Shown: positions 61,764-64,000 of the stretch, piece after piece
Layout: the number at the start of each line of letters is the position of its first letter
Position numbering within the stretch: position 1 is the stretch's first letter
Assembly (NCBI RefSeq): GCF_032062135.1
Contig: NC_092864.1
Span: 19,893,873 to 19,957,872, forward strand
DNA length: 64,000 bases
Reading direction: 5' to 3'
Source: Pyxicephalus adspersus
Lineage: Eukaryota; Chordata; Amphibia; Anura; Pyxicephalidae
Notes under the pieces: generated by a model
The model's database searches: none
What the model was told of the DNA's origin: nothing
The model's input: only the letters and a program-made list of their open reading frames with translations
Position numbers and translations under genes: made by a program

Positions 61764-61965
61764 GGGCCAGATTTTTTAAAGTTCACCAAGGCTGGGGAGG
61801 ATACATTTTCATCAGTGAAGCTAAAAGCAAAACTGGAATTGATTTTTTAAAGTCATTTGCGAGCAAATGTTTTGAATCCTGGACAGATCCATTCCAGGTT
61901 TGCTGGATCACCCAGCTTCCCACTGAGGAAAATGTATTCTCTCCAGCCTTAGAGATTTCTGTTTT
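61764..61965. repeat. TTTATTAAAGCTC MITE, diverged copy
   Basis: It starts GGGCCAGATTTTTTAAAGTT and contains ATCCATTCCAGGTTTGCTGG and ATCACCCAGCTTCCC. Ends near CTCCAGCCTTAGAGATTT, where the terminal AATAAATCAGG has decayed. Confidence 0.7.
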
Positions 61966-62040
61966 GATCCCTTTGTTGTATACTCCAGTCTGTTGGCAGA
62001 GTTGTATAATGCAACAAAATTGTTTTCCCTTCCTCTGTAA

Positions 62041-62360
62041 AGCTACGTACACACGTCAGATTTTTATCGCCCGATAATCGGCATCGGGCGAAAATCTGCC
62101 GTGTGTACAGTCGGTGTCGTCCATAGTCCGGACGACCGACCTGCCGGATCCACGGACGATGGACGACAGCCAATCCTAATGAAAGGGAAGGGGAGAGCGC
62201 GCAGCAGGGTGCCGCTCCATTGCTCTCCCCCTCCCCTCTCCATAGAGCATGAACGGTGCTGTATGTACAGCACCGTTCATGCATCGTGCACTCCCTTGTC
62301 GTTGGAAAGGATCGTGAAAGATCCTTTCCAACCACAAAAATTGGAAGTGTGTACGCAGCT
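62041..62360. mobile_element. Harbinger-type MITE with TAA target duplication
   Basis: Flanked by TAA (62038-62040 and 62361-62363), the 3-bp TWA target typical of PIF/Harbinger. Left end AGCTACGTACACACGTCAGA; right end in reverse complement AGCTGCGTACACACTTCCAA. The 320-bp interior is CpG-rich against an AT-rich background and packed with hairpins: a 17-bp perfect stem at 62247-62263/62266-62282 with a 2-base loop, GGAAAGGATC/GATCCTTTCC near 62305-62331, and CGGGCGAAAATC-type inverted words near the left end. The overlapping open frames are composition artefacts. Confidence 0.85.
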
Positions 62361-62645
62361 TAAGTCTGCAGTTTTGCAGAGGGGGCTAGTTAGGCTAACA
62401 TTACAAAATATTTAGGCATCTATTGGACCTGTATGTAAACATGATTATAATTAATTTTATTAAAATTCAGCTTCATACATAACTAATTTGACAAATCTAT
62501 CCAACAGAGCCAACAGCAATGAAATAAGCAGAACATAAAAAAATCATGAACAATCTCATGTAATTCAATCTCTGTTTTTCTCATTTTACAGTTTTGAGTA
62601 AACAGGCAAGTCCCTTGTTACTGATAGAAGTCTTTGGGTACCTAA
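62361..62645. other. Short spacer
   Basis: AT-rich DNA between the Harbinger-type MITE and TTAA element copy 2; nothing recognisable. Confidence 0.45.
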
Positions 62646-63166
62646 AGCGTACCTAAACTTAGAAATTTCACTTTACATACAAGGCTAGACAACTCTTGTA
62701 TGTAAGGTAAAAATGCTGTTTGTTTTTATTTAAGTGCAACACCCTTTTTTAAGAAAAAAATACAAAAAAGGGTGCAGGACGGCCCCCTTAATTATCCATC
62801 GCCTAAATGGGAGCGCAAAGCCTCCTGGGATACATATGTCATGCAAACCAGGAGGCTCCTGGTAGCTCCTGGTATGCATGCTCGGGCATGCGCAGAAGGA
62901 GCCCTTCCATCTAAAAAAGCAGGGGAAAAAAATTGTCGATAACACGCATGCACAAATCTCGCGCCTGCATTGGGTGACGTAGGGGGAAGAACCCAAAAGA
63001 AGAGGAGAAGAGGGTGGCACCCAGCGTGCCCGCCTGAAGATGGATACTGAGACTTTGTAGGACCCGATGGATGAAACCTTTGGGCCGATCGATTGCTCTG
63101 CGCAGGATTGAAGGTAAGTGTATCTTTTTTTTTTTTTGTTTTAGGCAGTTATGAGTTTACTTCCTC
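62646..63166. mobile_element. TTAA-type non-autonomous element, copy 2
   Basis: Left end AGCGTACCTAAACTTAGAAA; right end GAGTTTACTTCCTC. Flanks CTAA and TTTA are one mutation away from TTAA. It shares with 51809-52286 the order ends, CACTTTACA, GGGAGCGCAAAGCCTC, GCATGCTCGGGCATGCGCAG, AAGGAG, and GAAGGTAAGTGTA near the right end. Confidence 0.75.
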
Positions 63167-64000
63167 TTTAGGGCCTCTTTATCAACAATGGAAGACTGTC
63201 AAATGAAGCATAATGCAAGTAGCATGACAATGCCTTCTGTGCTAAAGTTACAAAATCTGGTGATACCAAAGTGTCTAAGGGAAGAATGGCATAGTTTACA
63301 ACTGTCCAAAGGGACGCTTTAGGTTTTTTTAAGCAAATCCTTCTGTTGTTCTGTACTCCCTAATGGTCTAGTGTTTAGACCTTCTGGAGTTCTATTTCAT
63401 TACAAATTTTATCCTACCCTTACATTATTATACTTGTTTTTTGGAAAGCCAGTAAAAAGAAAAAATAGCAATGAAAAAACACATATAAATTTAACCAATC
63501 ATTTGCTTATTTTTGCATTCTTTGTGGTCTATGTACCTGGCATGTGTCCTTTGCTTATATACTGTGTGTACATCTTCTTCATCTCAGAATGCTGGGATGT
63601 ATGAAATGGTTTGTGCTGTCTTGAGTAAAAAGTGATTGTCAGAGTACCAGCAACCCAGTCAGCAGGCTGGCCCTCATTAAATACACACACAGTCAAAAAA
63701 AACCTGAGAATATACAACATACATTATTTTGTGTACATGGGCTCTATAATTTCTATGGCTTTATTAAAAACTTATCATACCTGGTTGCCACACTAATCCT
63801 ATTGCTTTAAAGAAAAACTATACTTGATAAAGAAGAGCTATACTTGATTAAGAAAAAAAATTGAGCAGGCGGGTTTATTATTAAAGAAAGCACAGGCAAT
63901 GTTCATACAATGCAATACAATAAAATTGTACCTCCTACTTACCTGTCTGATCTCAAATTTAGGTACACTCACCTGCCCATGTGCAGTCCTAGTTGCCGCC
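63167..64000. other. Gene-free end of the window
   Basis: AT-rich sequence with no recognisable gene or delimited repeat. The final 100 bases include AACTATACTTGAT duplicated at about 63815 and 63838, a small local repeat. Confidence 0.4.

Noticed and set aside
61601..62077. 158-codon + strand ORF
   Set aside because: It spans the MITE at 61764-61965 and runs into the Harbinger-type element, so it is a chance open frame.
62101..62415. 104-codon ORF in a CpG-rich segment
   Set aside because: It is translation of the Harbinger-type MITE hairpins.
1..64000. CRISPR arrays, operons or prokaryotic features
   Set aside because: The sequence is clearly vertebrate nuclear DNA; the regular repeats are microsatellites and transposon ends.

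Overview
The window is 64 kb of AT-rich vertebrate DNA with one recognisable protein-coding gene. That gene is elfn1 (extracellular leucine-rich repeat and fibronectin type III domain containing 1), whose 809-codon reading frame lies uninterrupted in one exon at 6582-9011 on the + strand. Everything else is non-coding or derived from transposable elements. The protein agrees with vertebrate ELFN1 along its whole length. The repeat content points to an amphibian, most likely a neobatrachian frog: foldback MITEs beginning CCTGATTTATTAAAGCTC, TTAA-flanked elements with AGCGGAACTAAACC-like ends, a CpG-rich Harbinger-type MITE, and an element starting with a run like TTTCCCCGAAAATAAGAC. The species assignment is inference from remembered repeat families; no search was run.

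Layout. Positions 1-6196 are AT-rich DNA upstream of the coding exon, probably intron, with one small foldback element at 1763-1880. A likely splice acceptor at 6196/6197 opens the coding exon. Its 5' leader (6197-6581) carries several short upstream ORFs. The CDS follows, then a 3' UTR with overlapping poly(A) signals near 9252-9271 and possible more distal ones. From about 9.3 kb to the end no second gene was found. That 55 kb holds (TA)n and (TG)n microsatellites, homopolymer runs, and a series of DNA transposons: a Tc1/mariner relic with a decayed transposase, a hAT MITE with a perfect 8-bp target duplication, two TTAA-type elements and a Harbinger-type MITE. It also holds six copies or partial copies of one foldback MITE family, several LINE/SINE 3'-end fragments, and larger foldback elements of about 1 kb at 48.3-49.3 kb and 53.8-55.2 kb.

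The most unusual structures are these. (i) A short hairpin-bearing core, CCTGATGAAG / stem-loop / GTGAAACRCGTC-like, recurs in otherwise different repeats at 23.07, 48.46, 49.09 and 54.54 kb. (ii) A foldback insertion nested inside another foldback element at 53.8-55.2 kb is flanked by a perfect 17-bp direct repeat. (iii) A roughly 160-bp segment at 45.43 kb has a second copy at 45.89 kb that splits an older repeat. (iv) A 2.7-kb module at 29.7-32.4 kb is bracketed by inverted repeats and contains a cysteine-motif ORF, possibly a shortened DIRS-like or other retroelement. No convincing new multi-gene system is present; these are candidates from repeat biology.
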